Positions 1 through 6,977 of a stretch of 10,170 nt of DNA are shown here, one piece after another. Position numbers and translations under genes: made by a program. The stretch's first letter is position 1, and each line of letters opens with the position of its first letter. The stretch is from Pseudomonadota bacterium. Lineage in GTDB: Bacteria > Pseudomonadota > Gammaproteobacteria > Acidithiobacillales > Acidithiobacillaceae. The stretch lies in the NCBI GenBank assembly GCA_021818125.1, contig JAKAFG010000058.1, positions 1 through 10,170 of the forward strand. The letters are read 5' to 3'. Under the pieces are notes generated by a model that saw only the letters and a program-made list of their open reading frames with translations, searched no databases and was not told the DNA's origin.

Positions 1-901
1 GGGTGTTCACGACGTCATTGTCGATGGCGGCCTTGAGGGTGTCGAGATCCACATATTTCTCTTCGTCCCGCAGTTTGTGGTGCAGCTCTACAGAAACCTG
101 CTGTCCATAGAGATCGGGGCTGTCCGCATCCAGACAGTGGGCCTCCAGTACCATCTGTTTGCCGCCGACGGTGGGGCGCAGACCGATACTGATGGCGGCG
201 ATCCAGTTTCCTTTCGGACTCAACAGGCGTCCGGCAAAGATCCCTTTGACCGGCACCGGGCGGCGATTCAAAGGGATATTGGCGGTAGGAAAGCCCAGTT
301 CACGGCCCAGATGATCGCCATGCACGACCCGTCCACAGAGGGCATAGGGACGTCCCAGCCAAACCGCCGCTTGTGTTAAGTCTCCGGTCTGTAAAAAAGC
401 ACGGATGCCGGTGCTGCTCACCCGTTGGCCGTCGAGCAGAAAGGGGGGCTGCTCTTTCACCGAAAAGCCATACTGCTGTCCGAAGCGGATGAGCATGTCC
501 AGATCTCCGTGCCGTCCCGCCCCAAAGCGGAAGTCGTGGCCGACGCTCAGCAGCCCGCAACGCAATTGTTTGACCAGTATCTGAGTAATGAAATCCTCAG
601 CGGACAGGTTGGCCAGTGCCTGATTAAAGGGCAGGCAAGTGATGTTTTGTACCCCGTTTTGGCGGAGTGCTACCACCTTCTCGCGCAGGCTGCTAAGGCG
701 TGGTGGCGCGTCCGTACCCCGGAAAAACTCTCGGGGGAGGGGCTCGAAGGTGAGGACCGCCGTCGGTAGCCCACTTTCCCGCATGGTCCCCAGTAGTGCC
801 TGATGGCCGCGATGCACCCCATCGAAATTGCCGATGCTGACCGCCTGGGTTGCCTCAGCGGTGCGGGTGATACGGTGATGGAGAGAGAGGAAGGGGTGCA
901 T
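1..901 (-). CDS. ribF: Bifunctional riboflavin kinase / FAD synthetase RibF (3' end cut by window edge)
   Basis: RibF phosphorylates riboflavin to FMN and adenylylates FMN to FAD in the cytoplasm. The frame is open from an ATG at 901 to the window edge, giving 300 residues; the family is usually about 305-315, so roughly 10-15 C-terminal residues are missing. The N-terminal FAD-synthetase (nucleotidyltransferase) domain shows GNFDGVHRGH at residues 24-33 and VSSTGIR at 161-167. The C-terminal flavokinase domain shows LGFPTANIP at 202-210 with the PTAN metal/ATP motif, VKGIFAG at 218-224, and the conserved region around E253. The ATG was chosen because the distance to GNFDGVH matches other RibF proteins; only a weak TGAGG lies upstream. 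It follows the DUF2203 gene after 90 bases in the same direction. ileS is commonly the next gene, but that lies outside the window. Confidence 0.96.
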   Translation of the reverse strand, partial: MHPFLSLHHRITRTAEATQAVSIGNFDGVHRGHQALLGTMRESGLPTAVLTFEPLPREFFRGTDAPPRLSSLREKVVALRQNGVQNITCLPFNQALANLSAEDFITQILVKQLRCGLLSVGHDFRFGAGRHGDLDMLIRFGQQYGFSVKEQPPFLLDGQRVSSTGIRAFLQTGDLTQAAVWLGRPYALCGRVVHGDHLGRELGFPTANIPLNRRPVPVKGIFAGRLLSPKGNWIAAISIGLRPTVGGKQMVLEAHCLDADSPDLYGQQVSVELHHKLRDEEKYVDLDTLKAAIDNDVVNT

Positions 902-991
902 GCGCCTCAGTGAGTCCGGGTTTGCCAAAAAACGCCGTCATCTTAGCGTAAAAATGTGGATTACCCTAGATTGGGGCGTAGTCCGCCTTCC
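902..991 (-). other. Intergenic gap between DUF2203 gene and ribF
   Basis: This 90-base gap precedes ribF. Reading the minus strand it holds a short ACGC/GCGT inverted pair (949-946 and 935-932) followed by six Ts (932-927). It resembles a terminator, but the stem is only 4 bp and unlikely to work strongly. A TAAGAT (minus strand, 944-939) could be a -10 box, but no convincing -35 is seen at the right spacing. I cannot say whether ribF has its own promoter or is read through from murJ. Confidence 0.3.
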
Positions 992-1447
992 TCACCGCTC
1001 CTCCCCCTCGCCGGAAGCCGCCCAACCGGGTTGATGCGCCTGCAATAGGTCCGACAGAGGGCGGCGCTGACCAAATCCCTGGTCGTGGCCATGATAGAAG
1101 CCCAAGGCTACTTCAGGGTATCTCCAGCACAAATAACCGTCGCCGGTATCAAAATCCACCAGCCACAGTCCGGAAACGACCACACCCAGCCTTTCCATCT
1201 TGTTGATCCAGCGCTGAACAATCTCTTCGTAGTGGCCCTCGTGCCGGGCCAATGCCGCGCGGTTTTCCATGTCGGTGCGCATGGACTCCAATACTGGAGC
1301 CAACTCGTCGTGCGCTTGGGCGGTAATAAAACGCAGCAGGGGGAAAATGGCTTCTGCCTCGTGCAGGGTGAACACCCTTACTTGGCCGGGTCGTTGAATG
1401 GCGAAGACCGCATCACCATGTCCGTGTGGTCCGTCTGACTCAGACAT
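992..1447 (-). CDS. DUF2203 family protein, function unknown
   Basis: This predicts a soluble 151-residue protein with no signal peptide or membrane segment. It resembles the DUF2203 family: an N-terminal FTLHEAEAIFPLLR (26-39) like the family's FTLEEA..LLP..R helix, a central charged helical stretch (about 40-88), then GLWLVDF (93-99) and a C-terminal block with YLCWRYPEV (105-113), FYHGHDQGF (117-125) and RRPL (128-131), matching the family's GLVDFP, LCWR, W/YH and GF.GRRPL signature. No biochemical role is established to my knowledge. The start at 1447 is preferred over an in-frame ATG at 1504 because it has GGAAG seven bases upstream and overlaps the murJ stop by only 8 bases, typical of translational coupling. 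The assignment is from motif memory and needs a profile search. Confidence 0.85.
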   Translation of the reverse strand: MSESDGPHGHGDAVFAIQRPGQVRVFTLHEAEAIFPLLRFITAQAHDELAPVLESMRTDMENRAALARHEGHYEEIVQRWINKMERLGVVVSGLWLVDFDTGDGYLCWRYPEVALGFYHGHDQGFGQRRPLSDLLQAHQPGWAASGEGEER

Positions 1448-2993
1448 GGGAAGACTTCCGTCGGTATAAATCGCGTAACTCCCGAATGCCGAGCCACCAT
1501 CCACCCATAAGGTATAAGACGGCAGCGAGAACCACTAGGCCGAGCACCCGCAACAGCCGTTCCCAGAGGGGCAGCGACAGCCAAAGGGCAGCATCTCCCC
1601 GCAACCACAGCAAGACGATCCCCATGAATAGGGCTAAACCTGCGGTTTTCAGCAGGAAGACCCACCAACCCGGCTGTGCCTGATAAACCCCGTCGTGGCG
1701 CAAACGACGCCAGAGCATAAAGGCGTTGACCAGCGCCGCCGTACTGGTCGCCAGAGCCAGACCCAGTTGCTGCAACGGCCAGGCCAGGATAAGACTGATA
1801 CCCATGTTGACGGCGACACTGATCATGCCGAAACGCACCGGTGTGCGTGTGTTCTGATGGGCATAGAAGGCGGGCGCGAGCACCCTCGCAGCAATGATCG
1901 GCAGGATACCGAGGCCATAACCTATCAGGCTCAAGGTGCTTTGCCGGGCATCTTCCGCCGTGTAGGCCCCATAACGAAACAGGCTGATCAGCAAGGGCTG
2001 CGCGAGAATGAGCAGGCCGACGGTAGCAGGCAGGCCAATGAGCCAAGTCAGACGCAAAGCCCAGTCCAGCGTTTGCGGGAATTGCGGCGAACGCTCTGCC
2101 GCCTGCCGCGAGAGCAGCGGCAGCACCACCGTCCCCAGCGCTACTCCAAAGACGCCCAAAGGAAACTCCACCAAACGATCGGAATAATACAGATAAGACA
2201 CCACATTGCCACCCACTAAAGAGGCGAGAATGGTGTTCAGAAACAGGTTAATCTGTGCTACCGACGCGCCAAAAGCTGCGGGTCCCATCAGCCGCAGTAA
2301 TTTGCTCACGCCGGGGTCGCGGCGGCGCAGGCGCGGCCAGTGCAGGTGCCCGACCCGTTTGAGTGCGGGCAGTTGAAAAAGTAACTGCACCACGCCGCCG
2401 ACGAATACACCCCAGGCCACTGCTACGGCGGGTTGTTGCAGGTGAGGCGCCCAGAGGACGGCTGCGGCGATGATGCTGAGATTCAGGAAGACCGGCGTAA
2501 AGGCAGGCACCGTAAAATGCCCGTAGGTATTGAGTACACCGCCGGCTAGCGCTACCAGCGAAATAAAGAAAAGGTAGGGGAAGGTGATACGCAGCAGCTC
2601 TACGGTGAGGTGAAACTTGTCCGGATTGGCCGCGAAACCGGGCGCGATGGCATAGACAACGGCACTGGCACTCAGTATCCCAACGATGGTGACGACCGCC
2701 AGGGTAAGGGCCAGCCAGCCCGCCACGTCGGCGACAAAAGCCTGAGTCTCCTCGATAGAGCGTGTCGCCCGATATTCCCCCAGCACTGGGACGAATGATT
2801 GAGAAAACGCCCCTTCACCGAACAGACGCCGGAACAAATTCGGGACACGGAAAGCCACAAAAAACGCATCGGCCATTTCGCCCGCGCCAAAGAGCCGCGC
2901 CAGAATCACGTCGCGGGCAAAGCCCAATAGGCGTGACACCATGGTATTGCTGCCTACCTTGAGCACGCTGCGCAGGGGGTGGTGACTGGTCAT
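1440..2993 (-). CDS. murJ: Lipid II flippase MurJ (MviN)
   Basis: MurJ flips undecaprenyl-linked lipid II across the inner membrane for peptidoglycan synthesis and belongs to the MOP superfamily. The 517-residue product matches family length (E. coli 511). It has about 14 hydrophobic segments and the hallmark N-terminus SRLLGFARD (20-28) and PNLFRRLFGEGAFSQ (51-65). Residues essential in E. coli are retained: R18, R24, D39, R52, R270 and E273 correspond by motif to R21, R27, D42, R55, R273 and E276 here (YSDRLVEFP). The start at 2993 gives the correct distance to SRLLGFARD; an in-frame ATG at 3068 would add 25 non-conserved residues. No good Shine-Dalgarno precedes 2993. The gene follows the Pel-linked epimerase after 105 bases and overlaps the DUF2203 gene by 8 bases. 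GC content is high (44 of 60 bases G/C at 2281-2340). Confidence 0.97.
   Translation of the reverse strand: MTSHHPLRSVLKVGSNTMVSRLLGFARDVILARLFGAGEMADAFFVAFRVPNLFRRLFGEGAFSQSFVPVLGEYRATRSIEETQAFVADVAGWLALTLAVVTIVGILSASAVVYAIAPGFAANPDKFHLTVELLRITFPYLFFISLVALAGGVLNTYGHFTVPAFTPVFLNLSIIAAAVLWAPHLQQPAVAVAWGVFVGGVVQLLFQLPALKRVGHLHWPRLRRRDPGVSKLLRLMGPAAFGASVAQINLFLNTILASLVGGNVVSYLYYSDRLVEFPLGVFGVALGTVVLPLLSRQAAERSPQFPQTLDWALRLTWLIGLPATVGLLILAQPLLISLFRYGAYTAEDARQSTLSLIGYGLGILPIIAARVLAPAFYAHQNTRTPVRFGMISVAVNMGISLILAWPLQQLGLALATSTAALVNAFMLWRRLRHDGVYQAQPGWWVFLLKTAGLALFMGIVLLWLRGDAALWLSLPLWERLLRVLGLVVLAAVLYLMGGWWLGIRELRDLYRRKSSHV
1455..1459 (-). promoter_or_regulatory. Shine-Dalgarno of the DUF2203 gene, inside the murJ 3' end
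   Basis: The minus strand reads GGAAG followed by seven bases and then the ATG at 1447. It supports the 1447 start over the longer 1504 start and lies within the last codons of murJ, so ribosomes finishing murJ pass over it. Confidence 0.55.
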
Positions 2994-3003
2994 GAGCGCG
3001 AAG

Positions 3004-3009
3004 AATATA
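3004..3009 (-). promoter_or_regulatory. Possible -10 box for murJ
   Basis: The minus strand reads TATATT, 10 bases before the murJ ATG at 2993. If used, transcription would start almost at the start codon, giving a nearly leaderless mRNA, which would fit the missing Shine-Dalgarno. No recognisable -35 lies 16-18 bases upstream, so this is only a candidate. Confidence 0.25.
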
Positions 3010-3036
3010 GGGGATCGGGGTTCATCGGTGGATGAT

Positions 3037-3079
3037 GGCACGCTGCCAGGGACGCGCCAAGAGCACACCGCAGCGTGCC
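3037..3079. repeat. Perfect 10-bp inverted repeat between the epimerase gene and murJ
   Basis: GGCACGCTGC at 3037-3046 and GCAGCGTGCC at 3070-3079 are exact reverse complements separated by 23 bases. The repeat lies 20 bases after the epimerase stop and 44 bases before the murJ start, i.e. at the boundary of the Pel and housekeeping blocks. There is no T-tract on either side in either direction, so it is not a classical intrinsic terminator. It could be a termination or mRNA 3'-end stabilising hairpin, or a protein-binding site for murJ control. Confidence 0.5.
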
Positions 3080-3098
3080 GGCAAGTAGTGTACCCATT

Positions 3099-4058
3099 TT
3101 ATACGGTGGTTTGGCGTTGCTCAGGTCGAATCATATTTTGCATAAGTTCCTCAAGTCCCTCTTCCAAGGTTACTTGCGGCCTCCCCAAGTGCTCAAGCAT
3201 AGCCCCGTTTTGCGCGACCGACTGGCGGATGTCCCCGGGAATGTCGGGTACGTGGCTTAGTGCGACTTGGCCCCCGAGTATCTGTGCCATGACCTCCGTT
3301 AGCCGTCGGATGGTGACAGCCTGTCCCCCAGCGACATTAAGCACCCCGACGTAATCACTAAATAATGCGGCGACATTCGCTCGCGCGACATCACGGACAT
3401 GGATAAAGTCCCGCTCCTGTAAGCCATCGCCACGTATCGTCAATGGCCGACCCGCGAGGATCATGTGAATAAATTTCGTAATTACCCCGCTGTAGGGAGA
3501 AGCTGGATTCTGCCGGGAACCATAAACATTAAAGTAACGAAGCCCAAGCTGCGATGTGCCGTGCAGGCGTGCATAGAGGGATGCGTATTGCTCGTTAATG
3601 ATTTTCTCCAATCCATAAGGGGAGATGGCACTGACCGGACTGGTCTCCCTGATCGGCAATTCGACAGGTTCGCCATACACTGCCGCGGATGACGCATAAA
3701 CCAGGCGAGCATCGACCTTGTGCGCGGCATCCAGAACGGTCAGAAATCCCAAAATATTCTGTTGGCAGGATTGAATGGGGTTGTCGACACTGTTTTGCAC
3801 GGATACCTGCGCTGCGAGATGAAGCACGTGACTGACACCGTCAGCGGCGGCCTGCACGATTCTGCGGTCGAGAATGTCACCATGAATAAACCGCAGTTGG
3901 TCGCTTTTGGGTAAGTTACTCCGACTGCCTGCAGAAAGGTTGTCCAGTACGCGTACTTGATAGCCGGATTCGAGCAATAGCTCCACGGTATGCGAGCCTA
4001 TAAACCCGGCGCCACCGGTGACAAGAATCGGTGTAGATCCAAAATTCGATACAGGCAT
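3099..4058 (-). CDS. Pel-linked NAD-dependent UDP-sugar C4-epimerase (GalE/WbpP-like extended SDR, PelX-type)
   Basis: This 319-residue extended short-chain dehydrogenase/reductase probably interconverts UDP-GlcNAc and UDP-GalNAc (or UDP-Glc/UDP-Gal), supplying precursor for Pel, which contains GalNAc-type sugars. Visible features are the NAD-binding TGGAGFIG (14-21, GxxGxxG from G15), acidic D39 after the second strand, ASSAAVYG (122-129) with catalytic S124, and the YxxxK pair Y148/K152 in SPYGLEK, followed by RYFNVYG (174-180) and RDFIHVRDVA (216-225). In GDIRQS (275-280), S280 falls where E. coli GalE has Tyr299; a small residue there is associated with acceptance of N-acetylated UDP-sugars. 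It follows pelG after 40 bases in the same direction, behind a strong Shine-Dalgarno. Similar genes are named pelX, gne or wcaG; I leave the symbol blank because the exact substrate is not proven. Confidence 0.9.
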   Translation of the reverse strand: MPVSNFGSTPILVTGGAGFIGSHTVELLLESGYQVRVLDNLSAGSRSNLPKSDQLRFIHGDILDRRIVQAAADGVSHVLHLAAQVSVQNSVDNPIQSCQQNILGFLTVLDAAHKVDARLVYASSAAVYGEPVELPIRETSPVSAISPYGLEKIINEQYASLYARLHGTSQLGLRYFNVYGSRQNPASPYSGVITKFIHMILAGRPLTIRGDGLQERDFIHVRDVARANVAALFSDYVGVLNVAGGQAVTIRRLTEVMAQILGGQVALSHVPDIPGDIRQSVAQNGAMLEHLGRPQVTLEEGLEELMQNMIRPEQRQTTV

Positions 4059-4065
4059 TGCAGCT

Positions 4066-4071
4066 CTCCTT
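4066..4071 (-). promoter_or_regulatory. Strong Shine-Dalgarno of the epimerase gene
   Basis: The minus strand reads AAGGAG, seven bases before the ATG at 4058. It is the best ribosome binding site seen in the window and fixes the start. It lies in the 40-base gap after pelG, where I see no terminator, so the epimerase is probably co-transcribed with pel. Confidence 0.75.
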
Positions 4072-4098
4072 CTGCTTTTCTGTGAGTGTTCATGGCGG

Positions 4099-5478
4099 TT
4101 AACGGTAATCGTTTCTCATGAAGGTTTCATATTCTATTTCCGCGAAGTCATAGTTCAATAGTCCAAGACCAGTAATGTCGGTGATAAGAAGAGAAAACAT
4201 GAAACCAGCACCATATAAAAACGGGCCACTCCAAAGGGTAAATCCAGTGAATAGTATGTTACCTATTAAAAAAATACTGACGAGGGAAAATATGCGCCCA
4301 CGGCGATCGAGATAGAAATAAACATTAAGGATGCTCATAAATAAAAGTTGCAGGCTGACCCCGATAATGTCAAATTCAAATATCCTGACATAGTTTTGAG
4401 AATACCCTAAGGTTGCCATAATTTGCGCTGCGAAAGCGATGCTCAAAAGGATTATTACGCCTTGGACCTTGGCGATATCCAGAAATCCGCGCCGCGCGGC
4501 CTCAATCATGGCATTTTTAGCGAGGGCAATTTCCGCATAAACGGCTCCGCCGCGAATGGCGCTATAGAAGTTATCGTAAGCTTCGACAAAGTCCGTCTCT
4601 AACCGTAGGAGAAATACCGCAAGCCCGGGAACGATGAGGAGATAAGAGAGAAAGATGGGAACATCATACACGGGTGATGCTCGCAATGGACCAATAATGG
4701 GACCGCTGGTATCCGGGTAAAACCAAAACATGATTTTATCTGCCCAGATGCCCATGTTAAAAATAAGGCCAATAGGAATAAGCGACCAAAACGGTTTTCG
4801 GTTGTGAAATAACGCGGGGGACAGATCTGCTGACCCCGGATATTGAAGAATCACTAACGCGCCCAGGGACAGGAGCAGCAGCACTTGCCCGATATCGAAG
4901 GCTAACAGATATCCGTCAAGACCGTAACGCCGCAGTAGTACGCCAATGCCAACCACGCTCGCGTAAGCGATAAAATAGGAAACCAGTAGCCCTTTATAGT
5001 TTTTGATGCTGCTGGCCATAATGGTCAGTATCCAGATATTACAAAGTTCCACGAAGCCAACTTCCATGAGAATGATATAGCTTTCACTCTCATTTCTGAA
5101 AAACAATACCCCAACGAGTAACGCGAATAGTGCGGCTACTAGGGTAGTAAGTGCGAGCATGGCCATCAGCGCACCGATGACCATCACCTGACGGCGCGCA
5201 AAAATGATATCGGCAATGAAGCGCGTAAAAATTAACTGACCAAGTCCCGTAACAATCAGGGAAAAAGCAATCAGGTAGGTGACCGATACCTGAAACTGAA
5301 TGACGGGCAGGTGGCTGGACGTCATGGCTAAGGAAAAAATGCCCATCAGTAATACCCCGACAATCGATAATATCCAGGGCCCAGAAGCAATCACCCCCGC
5401 ATAGGCATATCCTTGAAGCAGGCCAAAATAGCTATCATTACGAAGAATTCGGCGCAGTTCGAAGCCTATTCCTGCCAT
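4099..5478 (-). CDS. pelG: Pel exopolysaccharide inner-membrane transporter PelG
   Basis: PelG is the polytopic inner-membrane component of the Pel synthase/export complex and belongs to the MOP flippase superfamily. The 459-residue product is close to the P. aeruginosa length (456). It opens with AGIGFELRRILRND (2-15) and GYAYAGVIASGPWILS (23-38), typical of PelG, and shows about 12 hydrophobic segments, roughly at 28-50, 63-85, 99-126, 135-153, 164-182, 189-212, 232-250, 273-292, 338-356, 368-390, 397-413 and 420-443. The start at 5478 has AAAGGA six bases upstream and gives the family N-terminus; an in-frame ATG at 5589 would add 37 residues inside pelF and is rejected. It overlaps the 3' end of pelF by 13 bases, implying coupled translation. 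It is AT-richer in places than murJ (21 of 60 G/C at 4321-4380). Confidence 0.96.
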   Translation of the reverse strand: MAGIGFELRRILRNDSYFGLLQGYAYAGVIASGPWILSIVGVLLMGIFSLAMTSSHLPVIQFQVSVTYLIAFSLIVTGLGQLIFTRFIADIIFARRQVMVIGALMAMLALTTLVAALFALLVGVLFFRNESESYIILMEVGFVELCNIWILTIMASSIKNYKGLLVSYFIAYASVVGIGVLLRRYGLDGYLLAFDIGQVLLLLSLGALVILQYPGSADLSPALFHNRKPFWSLIPIGLIFNMGIWADKIMFWFYPDTSGPIIGPLRASPVYDVPIFLSYLLIVPGLAVFLLRLETDFVEAYDNFYSAIRGGAVYAEIALAKNAMIEAARRGFLDIAKVQGVIILLSIAFAAQIMATLGYSQNYVRIFEFDIIGVSLQLLFMSILNVYFYLDRRGRIFSLVSIFLIGNILFTGFTLWSGPFLYGAGFMFSLLITDITGLGLLNYDFAEIEYETFMRNDYR

Positions 5479-6977
5479 GTCTCGTCCTTTCCCTTCAGTC
5501 CGTACAGCGCCTGATACGCGGCGAACATGTGATTCTCCTGATAAAATCGTTCGACGCGCGCGATCGCGGCGGAGCTCATCTCTGTCCATATCTCGCGATG
5601 ATACAAAACCTTTTGAATGGAAGCCGCCAGCGCATTCGGATTGGCGATTGCGACGATCTCCCCCGCCGATCCGATTTCCCGGTCTTCTGGTGACTTGCCA
5701 AGAATCAGCTCACGGCATGACCCAACATCGGTGGCGATGACAGGTATGCCGGCGGCAAAACTTTCGAGCACTGCAAGAGGTAAACCTTCGCTGATCGAGC
5801 TCAGTACGCTCAGGCGGATGCCGCCAAGTATCTCTACGGTGGACTGGTAACCAAGAAACTGCATCTGTGCGTCTAAACGCAGATGCCGGATCAGTAACTG
5901 ACACTCCCGAAAATAGTCTGGATCTTCTTCTTCAGGGCCGACGATCCACGCGCGTATATCTGGGTCACGATCGGCCAGTAGTCTGACGGCACGAATATAA
6001 GTTTTAATGTCCTTGATAGGTACGACACGACCGATGAGGGCGATAATGTTGCCGGTATCAGAAAATGCGTGGCGGGCGGGGGAAAAAGTGGGAACAGAAA
6101 CACCATTAGGGATCGTGGAAAGCTTGGCGAGCGGGGCACCGTCCTTGATTTGCAGCTCGCGTGCGCCAACGTACAAGCTGACAATATGATGGGCTTCCTG
6201 ATAGGCGACTCGCGCCAAAATCTCAAAAAAGCGAATCCAGAGCTCTCGGATGTGGCTGATGGCATCTCCTTTTTCAAGGAATCTGCCTTTATCGTTGATC
6301 CATTGTGCAAGCATAAGATCGATCCGCCTTTCTTTAGTATAAATGCCATGCTCAGAAACAATCAATGGTCCTTTCTGGCGATACGCCAGCAAAGCACCTA
6401 AATAACCGGCATATCCCGTGGATGCGCTGTGATAAATTTTTGCGGTCGGAGCGTTTTCAACGATTCTTTTCAATAGCCACAGTGGAGAGTGCATACCGCG
6501 TAGCGTCCAGAAGTAGTCGATGAAGGCAGGCTTATCTTCGATTTTTTGATAAGATTCCAGAAAAAAATCCCAGACAGCATGGTCGTGCATAAACTGTTCT
6601 TCAGTGGTACCCATGCTATCGACAAGGTTTTGTATATCTATGCCGGAGGCTTCCGACAGGACTCCCTGTCGGAAGTTCGCATGAGCGGCACGGATTTTCT
6701 CTACGTCTGGCACTGCATGCGGATGCCGGGGTGCGCGCATATTTTGGGCGTCATAGAGGAAATGCTCTTCGTAGTGCAAAACGTTATCCGCTATGATGTA
6801 CTTTTGGCCGTCATAGTCATCGCGGGCGCTGCCCAGAAAAATCACCCCAAAGTGCAGGTCTGGAAACCCGTGTAAAAGCCGGTTCACCCATGAAGAAACA
6901 CCGCCACGAACATAGGGGTAAGTCCCTTCAAGGAGGAACAATACATCGAGGGATTTTGCCGGTAAGTCGGTTTTCAT
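5466..6977 (-). CDS. pelF: Pel polymerase PelF, GT4-family glycosyltransferase
   Basis: PelF is the cytoplasmic glycosyltransferase that builds the Pel chain from a UDP-sugar donor and docks on the PelD-PelE-PelG inner-membrane complex. The 503-residue product matches P. aeruginosa PelF (about 507). It has the GT-B fold layout: an N-terminal domain with the glycine-rich LLEGTYPYVRGGVSSWVNRL (15-34), the SEHGIYTKER region (208-217), and a C-terminal donor-binding domain starting near LIGRVVPIKDIKT (314-326). The GT4 EX7E motif is intact: E397 and E405 in SEGLPLAVLE, followed by AAGIPVIATDVGSCREL (408-424). No membrane segment is seen. The ATG at 6977 overlaps the pelE stop as ATGA, and the gene's end overlaps pelG by 13 bases. 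A perfect hairpin sequence lies within the coding region near residues 101-110. Confidence 0.97.
   Translation of the reverse strand: MKTDLPAKSLDVLFLLEGTYPYVRGGVSSWVNRLLHGFPDLHFGVIFLGSARDDYDGQKYIIADNVLHYEEHFLYDAQNMRAPRHPHAVPDVEKIRAAHANFRQGVLSEASGIDIQNLVDSMGTTEEQFMHDHAVWDFFLESYQKIEDKPAFIDYFWTLRGMHSPLWLLKRIVENAPTAKIYHSASTGYAGYLGALLAYRQKGPLIVSEHGIYTKERRIDLMLAQWINDKGRFLEKGDAISHIRELWIRFFEILARVAYQEAHHIVSLYVGARELQIKDGAPLAKLSTIPNGVSVPTFSPARHAFSDTGNIIALIGRVVPIKDIKTYIRAVRLLADRDPDIRAWIVGPEEEDPDYFRECQLLIRHLRLDAQMQFLGYQSTVEILGGIRLSVLSSISEGLPLAVLESFAAGIPVIATDVGSCRELILGKSPEDREIGSAGEIVAIANPNALAASIQKVLYHREIWTEMSSAAIARVERFYQENHMFAAYQALYGLKGKDETWQE
5485..5490 (-). promoter_or_regulatory. Shine-Dalgarno of pelG, inside the pelF 3' end
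   Basis: The minus strand reads AAAGGA, six bases before the ATG at 5478. It decides the pelG start in favour of 5478 over the upstream in-frame ATG at 5589, and is translated as part of the last pelF codons. Confidence 0.65.
6650..6675. repeat. Perfect 11-bp inverted repeat with 4-base loop inside pelF
   Basis: CTTCCGACAGG at 6650-6660 and CCTGTCGGAAG at 6665-6675 are exact reverse complements separated by only ACTC. In the pelF mRNA this would form a stable stem with a GAGU loop about 300 bases after the start codon. No U-tract follows, so it is not a standard terminator. The encoded residues (RQGVLSEA region) show nothing unusual. Confidence 0.6.

Noticed and set aside
927..949. Possible intrinsic terminator after the DUF2203 gene
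   Set aside because: The stem is only 4 bp (ACGC/GCGT), too weak to call a terminator despite the following six Ts.
1378..2046. Minus-strand open frame of 222 codons overlapping murJ in another frame
   Set aside because: The product is a Pro/Arg/Ala/Gly-rich frame-shifted reading of murJ, whereas the murJ frame is intact and conserved throughout.
1695..2219. Long open frame on the plus strand (174 codons)
   Set aside because: It lies antisense inside murJ, has a low-complexity Gln/Arg/Thr-rich product and no recognisable domain; it is a shadow of a GC-rich gene.
2994..3068. N-terminal extension of MurJ from an ATG at 3068
   Set aside because: The 25 extra residues are unlike MurJ and would run through the inverted repeat region; 2993 gives the family N-terminus.
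5479..5589. N-terminal extension of PelG from an ATG at 5589
   Set aside because: The extra 37 residues are charged and unlike PelG; the 5478 start has a Shine-Dalgarno and gives the family length.
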